DNA of 64,000 bases from contig JBANAY010000003.1 in the NCBI GenBank assembly GCA_037952775.1, positions 1,736,001 to 1,800,000 on the forward strand. Reading direction: 5' to 3'. The DNA is from Clonostachys chloroleuca (lineage: Eukaryota > Ascomycota > Sordariomycetes > Hypocreales > Bionectriaceae). The notes below the pieces were generated by a model. It did not search any database. It saw only the letters and a list, made by a program, of their open reading frames with translations, and was not told the DNA's origin. Numbering within the stretch: position 1 is the first letter of the stretch; each line of letters begins with the position of its first letter. Position numbers and translations under genes: made by a program. Of the stretch, positions 22,834 to 34,464 are shown piece by piece.

Positions 22834-24501
22834 GATCGGTTCGAGGCTGGTCGGTTGGGTGAGGAGAGAGCAATTGGCCGTACGAGGAGAAACCTGGGGC
22901 AGAATTTGAAGATTTTATTGTGTTGTTGACTTTGTGGAATTGCCTGGTCGAGCTGGTTATAGGTGAGTGCCGTGGCTGGTGCTGGTTCAGTGAGACAACC
23001 AGTAATACAACCAAACCCACAGATTGTATCTGGTCTTGACAGTGGGCAAAATACAGCAACGAGTAGGTGCACGATGAAGCAGCGAGGAGAGGCAGAGGGA
23101 GAGTTGAGAGTTGCAGGTCGAAACAAAACAAGAGCGTTGGCTAGGTCTTATTACAGTTTCTTATGGGCGTGTGAATGGATGTATTAGGCTACGACTAAGA
23201 CCAAGGCAAGGCATGTGTGTACCTTATTCTAGGCACGGGCTTGGCTTGGCTTGGGAAGGTACCTCGCACCAGACAGCTTAATTGAATGTACCAGACAGCT
23301 TAATTACATGTATTGATCGCATGTAGCAGCTTCAGGTGGTCAATCACTCGCTTCCCTTCCCTTGGCTTGCTTGATAGCGAGCGATCCCTATCTCCCTCCC
23401 TCCCTTCCCAGGCCCTCCCTTTCTCGACTCAACTCGACCTCTCGTCACTTGACTCACTGGCTGTCTCCGGCGGTCACATCCTGGCGTTCTTGGCGCCGTC
23501 AGCGAAGGCCATGTAGCGTGCCGGTATTCTCATGCATAGGGCTCTCCCCATCGCCGCCAAGAAACCAGCCCGCCCACTCGCCAGCCGCCACATTGCCCGC
23601 CCATCACACCATTTCCAAGGCACAACATTCCGAACAGTTAAGAAAATCTACTCGTAGGATCTCCCTCTCCCCACAAAGAGGCCAGTCCAGGAACCGGAAA
23701 GCAATTGGCGGTGAGTTTTGAAGGCGTCGTGAATTGTGCGGGGGAAAGATAGGGCCAAGACTAAGCTTGCTAGTCTCGCTGGAATAATACGGGACAGCCC
23801 TCCATCTCCATCCCTCCCCCTCCACCTTGCCGTTGTCCGAGACCCTTATTAACATAGTGGTAACTTTCGACTCTGGACCGTTCCTAGACCCTGAAGGGAC
23901 AGGCTGGACCACGCCGAGGCACGGGTCCCTCCCCGCCACCTCCCGGCACACACACAAAGCCATCCACCATCCATCCTACTCATCCGGGCTTGGTGCACAG
24001 CGCATGCTATAGTGAGGAGTCCATCACACCGGTTCAGTCTTCTTGGCACCTGATGCCCAAGGACGGACTCTAGTCTACTAGCTTGCATCTCCATGGTCAG
24101 CTGGACCACCAAACATATTAGCTACATACGTCTTGTGCTGCAACAATGCGTATGGCTGGCGTGTTGACCAGGAGCCGATGGCCCCTCCTTGTTTTACAGG
24201 CGCTGCCTCCTCGCGCGTCTATGAGGTGAATGTTTCTCCAGTGTGTCACCCAGCCACCCGCCACATGGCTCTGGAGTCGGATATCTGCCAAGGTAGAGTC
24301 AATCAAACGTCCGCATCAACATTCCTGGATGCGTGGAACCTTTTGATTGTGTGTAACGGCTAATTTCGCTATCTACTTATCTCGCTGTGTCTTAGCTGGG
24401 TATAATTATGAACATTAACAAGTCAGATATGCGACAAGTGGGCAGAAAGCGCGATGTGAAACAATCCCAGTCTCCCTATATTTCATGTCAAAGTACCATC
24501 T
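22834..24501. other. Intergenic, no supported gene
   Basis: Upstream region of the 22.5-kb gene and downstream region of the coilin-like gene. Apart from the 16-nt direct repeat there is nothing I can support. Confidence 0.5.
23268..23305. repeat. Short direct repeat (16 nt, period 22)
   Basis: ACCAGACAGCTTAATT occurs at 23268-23283 and again at 23290-23305. It lies in non-coding sequence upstream of the small polyQ gene. Two copies only, with no further structure. Confidence 0.8.
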
Positions 24502-27500
24502 TCACATCTTCTTGGTACTTCTTCGTCCTACTACGGAAACGCTTCTCCCTCCCGTCTTGGGTGAGTACTTCTTAGCAGATCGTACACCTGTTGCCAAAGG
24601 CAGACTCTTGTGCCTAAGCTCGGACTTGAATTTCTCTCTCTGAATGCGTTGCCGCCCAGGGCCCTTATTTAGCCGCGCAAGTTTCTCTTGCAGTTTATTC
24701 TCCTTACTGCTCTTTGATGAATCATCTTCGTCATCCTCGTAATCCTCGTCGTCCTCTTCTTCTGATGTCACTGGGGCTGGTCCAGGGCTTGACTGCAAAA
24801 TATCCTTTCCCAGAGGCGACGCGACCCCTGTCCGTTGGCGTAGACTGCGGCCGTTGGTCTTTTGGCCACTTAGATCATCCAAGTCCTCTAGAGAGTGTGA
24901 TACAACTGGCTGTGAAGCATTTGGGAACAGGTTTCGTGTCGTACTCTGTCGGAGTCGAGGAGTAGCTCCATCACGCTCCGCATCGTTCAGATTCGGCATC
25001 CCCCCTGGGGCTCAACATCGCCCGTAGCCTTTTCTTTGCGCGTCGTTGATTCCTGAGATGCCTTTAAGACTCCACGAGTTTGTTTCGATGTGCGTGCCGT
25101 TTCCCATAACTCTTCGATGGAAGGGAGCTCCGAGGAACTCGATCCATCTCCTGATAACCCTCGCCTTGCCTTGGGTGTGATCTCGTTCTCTTCTTGTTTT
25201 GTATCAAAGATAATCGGTTCAGCCTCGTCTTCGTCTTCTCTTTGATTCATCGAGTCAGGCACTTCCAATTCTGTTCCAGGTTGACGACCACTATGAATGC
25301 TCGGGCTTGAGGCCGGGTCTGAGCCTTGTGAGGGGCTTTGGTTGGCATGATCTCCTGCTTCCGAATTGGTGCTTTCAACAATGGCATCGAGCGACACGGC
25401 AGCATCTTGGAACGATGAGTCTGAATCCGAATCCGCGTCCGACTCATCTGAACTCTGCACGACTTCGATAAGGGGCTTCTCCTCCTGTTGCAGCATACCA
25501 GATCCTGTCTGATCGTCGCCCGGTTGACTTTGGGAAGCCCCAGCTCGGCTGCCGTCGCTATTTGTTGTCGGCGGATCCAGTGAAGGGATCGAGAATTCCA
25601 AGTGAACCATGCCCTGGCCTGATTGGGGGAGCGAATCAGTCATGTCCTGGTCTAGTTGCCCCTGCACCTCCTCGACCCGAACCCGGTCCAGCACCATAGC
25701 TTCCGTGTCAGCTGCCTGTTCTGCTGGAGATGCTTGCTTGTCCGCAAGTTCAGAGACCTGCGGGGATGGTGGCGCCTCCTGGACAATTCGAGGCTCCATG
25801 AGCTCATTCCATCCCAACTCACGATGTCCATCATCCTCTGCGTCGTCTTCCTCAGCTGAATCATCGGGCATCTCAAATTTATCATACACCCTCTCACCCG
25901 TTTCATCATCGTAACGCTTCTCGCGCTGGTCACGATCACGCTTGGCAAGTACCACATGCAACCGCTGCCCATCACTCACGGAAATCACAGTCCCCGTAAC
26001 TGAGGTCAATTGGGGCTGCCAGTTGTTCGACATGGACAACTGTTTCCAAGTAATGACCATTCCAGGCTTTACTATATCTCGCTGAAGAAGAGCGAGTTTT
26101 GTGACATCATCCGGAATAGAAGGGAGATCTTCAATCTCCTTCTTCGGGGTGCCCTCCCGTTCCTGAGTAGGTGGGTCTTCGTAGTTGAGCACAATATCAT
26201 CAGTTCCCTGTGTATCAATCCTTTGGGACGCTTTCTGCTCTTGGCTTCTACTTTGTCGAGCCTTCTTGTGTACGCTTCCAAAGCGGGCCCCGGAGGGTTC
26301 AGGGTATTCGTACGATTGATCCTCTTCATCGTCGTAAGGCTCGTCCTGCGTGAAATTCTGCGAGTCACGCTTTCGCTTCCGCATAGACCCATATTGTTGC
26401 TGAGGATCCCATCGTTGGACAAACGGGAACGGTGGTTCACTTAGTGCCACACCTTCGTAGCAGCACTCAACTGCCCGGTATGTAATCTTCTCCTTCCAGT
26501 CGTCGTCCGGTGGAGAAGACTCAACCTTGTTAGCCGGGTTTGAGCCTTGGCCTGATGGGGGGTATCTCCATTCTCGAGGTGCCGATGATTCTTAAGTGGG
26601 CGAACATCTTTCATCAAGTCCTTCTTGAGACTTTCCTCATCAGCTTTCGATTTTGGGGCCTTGACCCCTAGAGCACCAAAAAGAAGCCGTCGTCCTGCGC
26701 CCATATCAACGCGCATACGACGTTGACTTGTAGTAGAGGATTCTTTGGTGTTCGTGAGCGCTTCAATTTCCGGATTAACAGCAGGGGTTTCTGCCTGTTG
26801 CTCATTCCGGGGCTTCGGTGGAGGCTCCTTGGCTGTGACCTCCTCGTTGCCCTGGCCGTCTACGCCTGCCATCTCTTCGTCATCAGCCGTTACAGCATTT
26901 TCAGCCACAGCATCTAAGAGCGCTTGTTTCCTGGTCAAGAGTTCTTGGCTAAGACTGTCCGTTTTGATATTCCGAGCAATCCCATTCTGCTCTTCCACTC
27001 TCTTTAGTTTGTTTAGCATCTTCCTACGAGCGTTCCGCTTCTGAGTTCTACTCAGACCTTGTCCGTGACCAACTGTGTTAGATTCTGTAGTGGTCGCGGG
27101 GGAAGATACAGCTGTCTTTTGCTTCAGTTCAGTGATAAGTGGCGTGCTCTCCACCACCTCAATCCTGGGCCTTGTCGAGGCCGCCGGCAGCTTCGATGAG
27201 GCTTCTTCAGGTTTCGAGGAAGAAATCGAATCATCATCTGAACTATCCTCGGAACTATCAGAATCATCGCTTGACGAATCAGAGGATTCGTCGCTCGAAC
27301 TCTCCACTTCCTCCACAACTGCGATTCCGCGTGTGGTCCTATTGGCAAGCGATCTAATTCCAGAGCTGGAGATGGAGTCAGAGTCGCTGTCTGAACTGTC
27401 GTCGGAGCTGGATTCTTCATCAGAGCTCACTGGTCTCTGTGGTACCGCATGGTTGTGGTGAGCTGGCGAGTCTTCCTCTGAGTCTTCCTCCGAGTCTGAG

Positions 27501-28825
27501 TCAGAGTCGGAATCTGAATCTGAACTGGAACTACTATCATCTGAGCTTGATGTCTCATCACGGCTCTCGCTCGTATCGTCATCGACCATGTTCCCATTGC
27601 CATGAGCTCTAGTATTGGAAGCCAGGGGAGCATCAATAGTCTCAACCTCCTGGATTAGTGGTCTCGCAGGAGCCTTTGCCAGAGCCTCCTCCGTTTCTGC
27701 AATTTTGGCTTGGTGTTCAAAGCGTCCGGTCACACATCCATCCAGTAGCTCGTCGTAGCTCAGAGCTGCATCATATGATGCGCCCAGAGACAAATATGTT
27801 CTTCGAATATCCATCTCATTCTCTCTAAGTTGACTCTCGATCGTGGTTTTGGGGGTTAATGGGAACGCTGCTTGAAGCGCTATCATTGTAACGGGGTCGG
27901 AAGGAGCCTCGATAGCACGGATAAAGTCCTGGATCAGATTTCTGGGAGGCTCTGTCGGTAAATCTATTGCACCGAGCGATGAAGGCTCGCCAACGATTTC
28001 GTTGTGTCTGCTTGCAACAGTCGAATTTCCTCGTCCAAATCTTCCCCGTCATCGACTAAATCTTCGTCCCCATCATCCTCGTCTTCGATATCGCCAGTAG
28101 AGAGTCCCGCCTTAAAGGCACCGCTGGGAACATAATCCTGGTCATTCTCGTCGTCCGTACCATTGTCCAGGTACCTAGTCAAAGGTTCGGAGGTGTCCAA
28201 GAGCAGTCTTCCATTACGACCTATGCGTAAAGGTTGCGCCTCTTCCAGAAGCAGCTTTCCTCGCACCTCCTCTTCTTCCTGGCCCTCTTCAGCATCGAGT
28301 TCATCGTCATCGTACGTAATGCGAGCTCGTTTTCGGGGAGGAAGCGTAACTGGAGGTCGATCACCGGGGGTGCGCAGCCAGGGCCGGCCAAAGGCAAGGC
28401 CATCTACAAGGTGCTTTCCATCAGACGATATCTGGTGACGACCACTAAGTCGGCGACGCTTTAGATCATCGGTGAGAAGGGATCGGATTCTAAAAAAAAT
28501 TCAACGGTTAGGACATGTCCCATTTTCGGGTATGGTATTAATTTGGATTGCAGGAGTAAACCAACAGAACTTGGTCATCGTTCTTGAAAACGGATGCAAC
28601 CCGTTGGTAGTGCAGGCATTCGAAGTTGTCGCCAGAGGCATCAGCGAGCTCTACGGCGTAATCTTCAAATCCCCACTGGCCGCTCTCGAGAGGGATCACG
28701 TCGTTGACTTGGCTTAGAAGTTTTGCGATCGTAAAATCTTCGGAAGCAGCGCACGGCCAAACGAGCTTGACTTCAGGAATGCCGTGCCTGCGGATGGTCA
28801 GGCGGAGCCGGATGTCTGAAGGCAT
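24502..28825 (-). CDS. Coilin-like nuclear body protein (three frame changes)
   Basis: Exon 1 is 28825-28566; a 76-nt intron (GTTGGT...TTAG) leads to exon 2, 28489-24502. Three single-base frame changes (near 28000, at 26557-26562 and at 25000-25005) must be allowed for. The result is about 1,416 aa. Three features point to coilin. The N-terminus (DIRLRLTIRRHGIPEVKLVW, ending in KNDDQVLIRSL) resembles coilin's ubiquitin-like self-association domain. A basic motif sits near residue 566 (SRTQKRNARRKMLNKLKR), like the SRSARRKK motif of plant coilins. A C-terminal Tudor-like block lies near 890-990 (GMVITWKQLSMSNNWQPQL ... ELGWNELMEPRIVQE), matching the coilin pattern of IAFK.L ... W.ELI.PR. Between these are long Ser/Asp/Glu repeats, and a basic tail follows. 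Coilin scaffolds Cajal bodies, where snRNPs and snoRNPs mature. The assignment is by pattern only. Confidence 0.7.
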
Positions 28826-30182
28826 GTTGTTCAGTGCTACCGCATGGTGATGTGGAGGGTTTAATCTGAAGTAATTAAAGGTTGGTAAAAGAAGACGGAG
28901 ATGGGAAAAGAGAAACGAAAGAACGTGAGGAAGGCGAAGCCGAGTGAAGCTGAAGGTGAGGCCCAGTAGCCAGTGACGTCCTACCACTGACAATCTACAG
29001 GCGCGCTCTTCGACGCGACCCGCTAAAAAAATCAATTCGGAACTGCAAGATATCTTAGCGTCCGTTAGCTCGGTTTGATGGGAATCTTCTTATCGATAGG
29101 CAGTTCAACACAACAGACACTTTCCTTTTGGTAGCTCATTTACAAGGCTTCTTACTAATTCTTTTATGGCTGAATTAAACATATACATGTTAGGATATGT
29201 ATATGTTATGTGGGCGTAACTATAATATTTATCCGGTATCTAATGTGAGTTTTTACTCACAGACGACGTGAATTATACTCAAATTCAATGCGTGACTACT
29301 ATAAAAGAAAATGAGAGCTCCATCACCAATTTACTATTTCAGCATCTAATTTTATTGGGGGAGTAGAAAAACCACACCCGGCATGATTCAGAAACATCGA
29401 CATGTGCATACACCGATACTGAAGACAGGGAGATGCTGGTTGGAGCAATTGGGGCTCAAAGTAGCCGCCACTATAGGGTAGGAGATATGTTTCATAAAAC
29501 CGAATTGCATGGGATTGATCTGGCTCTGGACTTGACTAAGAAATGGGATTACTTCGGACGGACTTGTGATTTTCACAGGCAACACATATTCTATCCACAT
29601 CGAAAGAGGAGAAAGCTGTATGTCCCGTCTTGTCCTCGGTTATGCCTTCAAACGTGAAGCCTGGTGACGGAGGCGCTCAGATGACAAGATTGAGACCGTA
29701 TTGAGAGTGTTAGCAAACTAAAATAACCGAATAACGATCGGCTGACTGCTGACAGCGAAGCCAAAGCTTCGAAGACAACAGAAGGCTTTCCAGAAAGAGG
29801 AAACCATGTCCACATGGCCATTGGGATCTTGACCAGCACATCACATCAAAATAGAAATACGAGACCAAGTTACCACCGAACCAGGATGGTAGGTGTTCAA
29901 GCGGGGTGACAGCTGGCCGGGCCAACTACTTCCTCACGCTCGAGAAGCAGTGGTAAGCTCTCCGACTCGGCAGCCACTCGAGGCCATCCCGAGAGAAACA
30001 CGTCACTCGACCTCTGATATCCACAACAGACAGCGTTGGCAAAATCCAAAGGCCGAATCGGGTGTAGGGATCCCGCTTGATAATGTTTTGATGCGAAAGC
30101 GTCTTATATTCCGATGGTCTGCCCGATTTTAATCATACATGTACATAAGCCGGCGATCGGTCCATTTGACAACGCAAAGGAA
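28826..30182. other. Intergenic; promoter of the coilin-like gene
   Basis: The promoter of the coilin-like gene lies just above 28825. An AT-rich stretch at 29080-29360 and the remainder show no coding signal. The far end is the 3' flank of NDUFB7. Confidence 0.5.
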
Positions 30183-30621
30183 TCAGTTGCTCCTGGCTCC
30201 ACCCTTGGCCTCTCGTAGCTCGTCCATCTTGGCCACTCGCTTCTTGAATTCGACGTATTGGCACTTCTCGTAGCTGTGACGCTCGTCCTAAATATAGCAC
30301 CATTGAGGTTAACCCAGGATTCGAAGTTACTCGCTCACAACTAGAGTCTTAAGCTGGGTAGACTCCGGGATTGGCGGGGAGGGGCCGAGCGGAGGGAGAA
30401 CGTACGGTGCACTTCCAAGGAGCGTACCACGTCTCGCGACGGCACTTGTTGAGGGGGATCAGAAGATGGGCGCAGCTGTCTCGGTAGGCAAGCGGGAGCT
30501 TGGCATCGCGCATCTCCTCGCGGGTGGCAGCTGTAAAAGGTTAGCGTCTTGTTTTCGGCCTCAAGGAATACATTGTGGGAAAGAACACACCCCGGGGCTC
30601 TGATGAAGTGTCGGAAGCCAT
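30183..30621 (-). CDS. NADH dehydrogenase 1 beta subcomplex subunit 7 (NDUFB7/B18)
   Basis: Three exons: 30621-30591, 30530-30406 and 30287-30183. Introns are 60 nt (GTGTGT...ACAG) and 118 nt (GTACGT...TTAG). The product is 86 aa. It starts MASDTSSEPRAATREEMRDA and contains two CX9C motifs: C-AHLLIPLNK-C and C-TDERHSYEK-C. The twin CX9C arrangement and the YAPWKC segment are diagnostic for this accessory subunit of respiratory complex I. It sits on the intermembrane-space side of the inner mitochondrial membrane and is imported through the Mia40 disulfide relay. The C-terminal helix (YVEFKKRVAKMDELREAKG) is also typical. The first exon is only 31 nt. Confidence 0.95.
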
Positions 30622-31568
30622 GGCTGTGGATCAATTGGCTGTCGACGATGTGCCGTTCTGCTGTTTGGAGATATCGAAGAGTGCAGTTGGATGGCGGTTC
30701 AAGCTCGGCTGCAGGGCTGTGGAGTTATGCCTTGAAATCCAGGCTTCAGTTTAGTGCTGTCGTCCAGTGCGCTTCATGCAATTGGCAATCTCGCCCCACC
30801 ACGGCTTGTGTCGTGTGTCGTGGAGGCTTCACATCACGAGAAAGTCTCACCCAAAGACCGGCTATGGAGCTGGCAAAACATGAGATTGATATGATGATGA
30901 AATCGGCCAACCAGCGTCCTCTGGCCCGGACTGGATTCCGGAGGGCCGTCGGTGAAACACTGTTCCAACATATGTGACGAATACTCGCTCTGCACCAGCC
31001 TTTGTCAAACTGCTACGCCAAGTGATGCACAGTGAAGCTTAAGACGTGCGTGTTATGCAGTAGCAGACTTGCTTCCCTATGCCCTCACACGAGTGATCGA
31101 CAGTAACTCATGGGTCTCGGGTTCCCCAAGCAGCCCTGGACGGCCTACCATTGTTGCCGAGCCCCAGGGCCTGTCACGGCAGTGGGCATGCGATGACTCA
31201 ACGACATCGCGAGACTCGTGCAGATAAAACCTGGCTCGACCGCGGTGTTTGGTACTGGGTGTCTGATCTGCCCCAGATGGTAGCCATGCAGCTGACTTGT
31301 TATCAAATCATTGGGGGATCGGATTTGGGTGTGTGTATGCAAGTTCGAACGCGTCTCCAAATCGATTGGCTGAGAGCTGCCCGTTGTGCCACCGCATCCC
31401 CCCAGAGCCCACCAACCACCACAAACCACGAGGAAATGCACGTTGATTGAAAGGGAACGAATGTTTTTTCGAACCGACTTGTTTCCAGGTCCCTCGACGC
31501 GTTTTAAACCAGCCCTGCCCTTCGTCTTGGCCTGTTGCACTTCTCATCCGCACACAGCAACACTCTTC
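30622..31568. other. Intergenic between divergent NDUFB7 and FHA genes
   Basis: About 950 nt with no supported gene, containing the NDUFB7 promoter at its left end and upstream control sequence for the FHA gene at its right end. Confidence 0.5.
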
Positions 31569-31576
31569 TATAAAAA
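31569..31576 (+). promoter_or_regulatory. TATA box of the FHA gene
   Basis: TATAAAAA lies 265 nt upstream of the FHA-protein start codon. The following region is pyrimidine-rich and fits a long 5' leader. This is a sequence match only. Confidence 0.45.
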
Positions 31577-31840
31577 GGCTCGAGAAAGGCTTCATTGGCA
31601 AACATCATCATCAGTTCCATATTTCATTCTCTATCATTTGATGTTTGCATTTCGACTTGTCGATTCATCTCGTTCGGTTCGGACTCCATAACGAGACAAC
31701 TTTCTCCTGCCATTCTTTATACAGCGTGCTCTGCATTTTTGCATTTGCATTTTACAGTCTCTTTCTGCAGCACACAAAGTGCCTTGTCATACCATATTAC
31801 ACTGTCCATATAATAACCTCGACTTTGATACCCAAACATC

Positions 31841-32569
31841 ATGACGACCTTCGAGAACATCTTCGCCTGGCTGGTTCCAACGGCGCGCGGCAGCAATGCC
31901 GACAAAACAACTAATATGACCGAAAACTTCTTCCGCACCATCCCCATCGACTCCTCCGCCTACCTCACCTCCAAACTCCCCAACCTCATCGTCAGCAGAC
32001 CGCAGAGGGCCATCCAGCTCTCCTTCGACCAGACCCCCAAGCGGCCCGGGAGCTTCATCCTCGGCACGGACCCCCGCACCTGCGACATCGTCCTGCCCGC
32101 GCTGCCGGGCATCTCTAGGCAGCACTGCTCCCTCTCCTTCGACTCCAGCTCCCGCCTCGTCCTCGAGGACTTCTCAGAGCGCGGCACCCAGGTGTGGTAC
32201 GACTGGGAGAGCTGCGGGGACAGGACCGACTACACGTGGGTGCTGGCCAGCGCCCCCAACACCGCCCAGCGCATCACCGTGGACATCCAGGGCGTGCGCT
32301 TCCAGGTCGTCACCAACGAGTGCCCGGAGAGGCACCGCGCCGCCTTCGAGGACAAGGTGGACGCCTTCTGCCGCCAGCCGTCGTGGGTCGACGGGCTCGC
32401 GCTCGGCTGGGAGCGTGTCAGCGTACCGCCCGTCACGCCGCTCTTCGACGCTTCGCCGCTGTTCAGACATATATTTGTCCAGGGCCTGATCGGCGACGAG
32501 CCCAAGGGGGAGATCTATCTCTGGAATATGGCCAAACCGTGGGAACCCATGGTTAAGGCATCCGCATAA
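31841..32569 (+). CDS. Stand-alone FHA-domain protein
   Basis: Single exon, 242 aa, from ATG 31841 (a second in-frame ATG is at 31916). Residues about 55-135 form an FHA domain: SFILGTDPRTCDIVL carries the GTD/R strand, GISRQHCSLSF is the classic S.xH motif, and LEDFSERGTQVWYD replaces the usual N-G-T loop. FHA domains bind phosphothreonine peptides. Fungi have many FHA proteins, some with kinase domains. Here the chain ends after a family-type closing motif (GEIYLWNMAKPWEPMVK), with no kinase domain following. The gene is very rich in C at third codon positions. Its binding partner is unknown. Confidence 0.85.
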   Translation: MTTFENIFAWLVPTARGSNADKTTNMTENFFRTIPIDSSAYLTSKLPNLIVSRPQRAIQLSFDQTPKRPGSFILGTDPRTCDIVLPALPGISRQHCSLSFDSSSRLVLEDFSERGTQVWYDWESCGDRTDYTWVLASAPNTAQRITVDIQGVRFQVVTNECPERHRAAFEDKVDAFCRQPSWVDGLALGWERVSVPPVTPLFDASPLFRHIFVQGLIGDEPKGEIYLWNMAKPWEPMVKASA

Positions 32570-33021
32570 ACAAAATAAAACAAACACCACACACCACACT
32601 CTTTTTAATATACTTTCATTTGGGTTTTATTTTTTTTTGTTTTAGCGATAAGCGATCATATGGGGACTGGGGAGCATTTGGGTTTATGAACTTTCCTATT
32701 ATGTTATCATGGAACAAGGATGCACACATATAGATTGCCAGTTCTCACAGCAGGGCACCGACGCCAACTCATCTCCTTCTTTTTTTAGTTGTAGCAAACA
32801 TGCACCTAGCTTAACGTAGCAATAATTGACCATAGTCGCTCCTTGAGCCTACAAATTGCATAGATCAGAAATGAGAAAATCACAATGAAAAAAGAGGCTT
32901 AGACGAATCCTGAAATGGTTTGTTTTGCATTCAACTAAGGGAATAAATTACCAATACACGCTTAAGTAGGAAATTTCTTTTGATTCCGAACATAATACAA
33001 CATTCCACGGTCCCAGTCCCC
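32570..33021. other. Intergenic, convergent 3' ends
   Basis: AT-rich stretch between the convergent FHA and RPA43 genes. It holds both 3' untranslated regions. T-rich runs near 32625-32645 may belong to a poly(A) region. Confidence 0.5.
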
Positions 33022-34464
33022 TTATTCCTCGAACGTCTTGAGCTCCCCTAGAGTAGTGACACCAGGCTGGCTCTCATTCTCCTTCTCCTTCTCCTCTTGC
33101 TCCTCGCCTAGGAACCTCGTCATACTGAACTCGGGCGCTCTATTCCTGGCATGCCCGCCCTTCCTCTCCTTCCTCTCACGCGCCTCGCGGGCCTCCTGCT
33201 CAACCAGCTTCTTCTCACCCGGCTTGTCGAGCATCGTGCCCTGCAGGCTCAGGTACGTCGAGTCGCCGCTCACGCCCACGTCAAAGTTGCGTATGCGGAA
33301 CCGGGTCTTGCCCTTGACTTTATCGCCGCTGCCGTCCACCCAGAACCCGGTGCTGTGGATCTGGCGCACCACGCCGTGCTCGTCGGCCCCCGTGAAGACC
33401 GAGGCCGTCTCCTCGAAGCCGTCCTCGGCGTCCTCGTTGGGCACCCACTTCCACGAGGGCGGTAGGCGGCGCGCCTCGATGGAGGCGTTGAACTTGCCGA
33501 AGCAGACGACGCCGATGTGGCCCTCGGTCTGCAGGTTGACGCTGCCCTCCATCCAGGCGCCGCGGCTGGGCACGAACAGCTTGACGTCGGCCGTGATCCA
33601 GCCGAAGCCGCCGCCGAACTCGTTGCGGGAGGAGAGGACGGTGTGGGAGTCGTCGTCGGTGGCGGCGCCCTGGCGGCTGGGCTTGTCGTTCAGAGCGACG
33701 TTGCTGTACTCGAGGAGGACGCCGCGGAGGGATGGGACGTAGCGGTTGAGGAGGTGGCGGAGGTGCTGGGATTCGCAGCCGGAGATGGGGTTGGCCCACC
33801 CGTTTGGATATATGGGCTCGTAGAGAGAGACAGTTTGGTTGAAGAAGGGGAATTGGGGATTGGAGGGGATGTCGGCCGGCGAGTGGATCTTGCTGCTGGA
33901 GGATTTTGAGGTTGGCTTGGGAACCTCATCGACCTCCATGGCGTCGACCTCTGGTTCTGGTACTGATTCTTGTTTCTCCTCCTCCTCGGACTCGGGTATC
34001 GTTTCTTGGTGCTTCTTGGACTTCTTCTTACCCTCGGTGCTCTCAACGGCCACTGGCTGCTCGCCCTCCTTCACTTTCTTATCTTTCTTCTTCTTCTTCT
34101 TTTTGTCAGATTCGGCGACTGTCTGGGGCTCTTCGGATACTCCGTCCTTCTTGCTCTTCTTCTTCTTTGGTTTCGAAGCACCATCATCAGCCTTTACAGC
34201 TAGACTCTCGTCGTTGGCGACATCTTCCTCGGCCTCGCTCTTCTTCTTGTCCTTCTTCTTCTTCTTCTTCTCGGAGCTCACTTCACCATTGGCGATGTCG
34301 GATGGCGGAGGATCTGAAACAATGCTCTTTGACTTCTTGTGCTTGCGCTCTGCGTCGGCAGCGTCTTCCTCTCGAGAACGCTTCTTGGCGGACTTGTCCT
34401 TTTTCTCCTTCTTTTCCTTCTTGGGAGCAGAAGAGGCGTCTTGCGACGATAATATGGGAGCCAT
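33022..34464 (-). CDS. RPA43: RNA polymerase I subunit RPA43
   Basis: Single exon, 480 aa, from ATG 34464. Residues 1-190 are strongly Lys/Glu-rich and disordered (KKEKKEKKDKSAKKRSREED and similar). The folded part begins near FPFFNQTVSLYEPIYPNGWA, followed by HLRHLLNRYVPSLRGVLLEY, the N-terminal stalk fold. An OB-type domain follows (GWITADVKLFVPSRGAWMEG ... GHIGVVCFGKFNASI) with the DGSGDKVKGKTRFRI strand. Together these match RPA43, which with RPA14 forms the stalk of RNA polymerase I and contacts Rrn3 to start rRNA transcription in the nucleolus. The lysine-rich head is longer than in yeast, as is common in filamentous fungi. No introns are needed. Confidence 0.92.
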   Translation of the reverse strand: MAPILSSQDASSAPKKEKKEKKDKSAKKRSREEDAADAERKHKKSKSIVSDPPPSDIANGEVSSEKKKKKKDKKKSEAEEDVANDESLAVKADDGASKPKKKKSKKDGVSEEPQTVAESDKKKKKKKDKKVKEGEQPVAVESTEGKKKSKKHQETIPESEEEEKQESVPEPEVDAMEVDEVPKPTSKSSSSKIHSPADIPSNPQFPFFNQTVSLYEPIYPNGWANPISGCESQHLRHLLNRYVPSLRGVLLEYSNVALNDKPSRQGAATDDDSHTVLSSRNEFGGGFGWITADVKLFVPSRGAWMEGSVNLQTEGHIGVVCFGKFNASIEARRLPPSWKWVPNEDAEDGFEETASVFTGADEHGVVRQIHSTGFWVDGSGDKVKGKTRFRIRNFDVGVSGDSTYLSLQGTMLDKPGEKKLVEQEAREARERKERKGGHARNRAPEFSMTRFLGEEQEEKEKENESQPGVTTLGELKTFEE

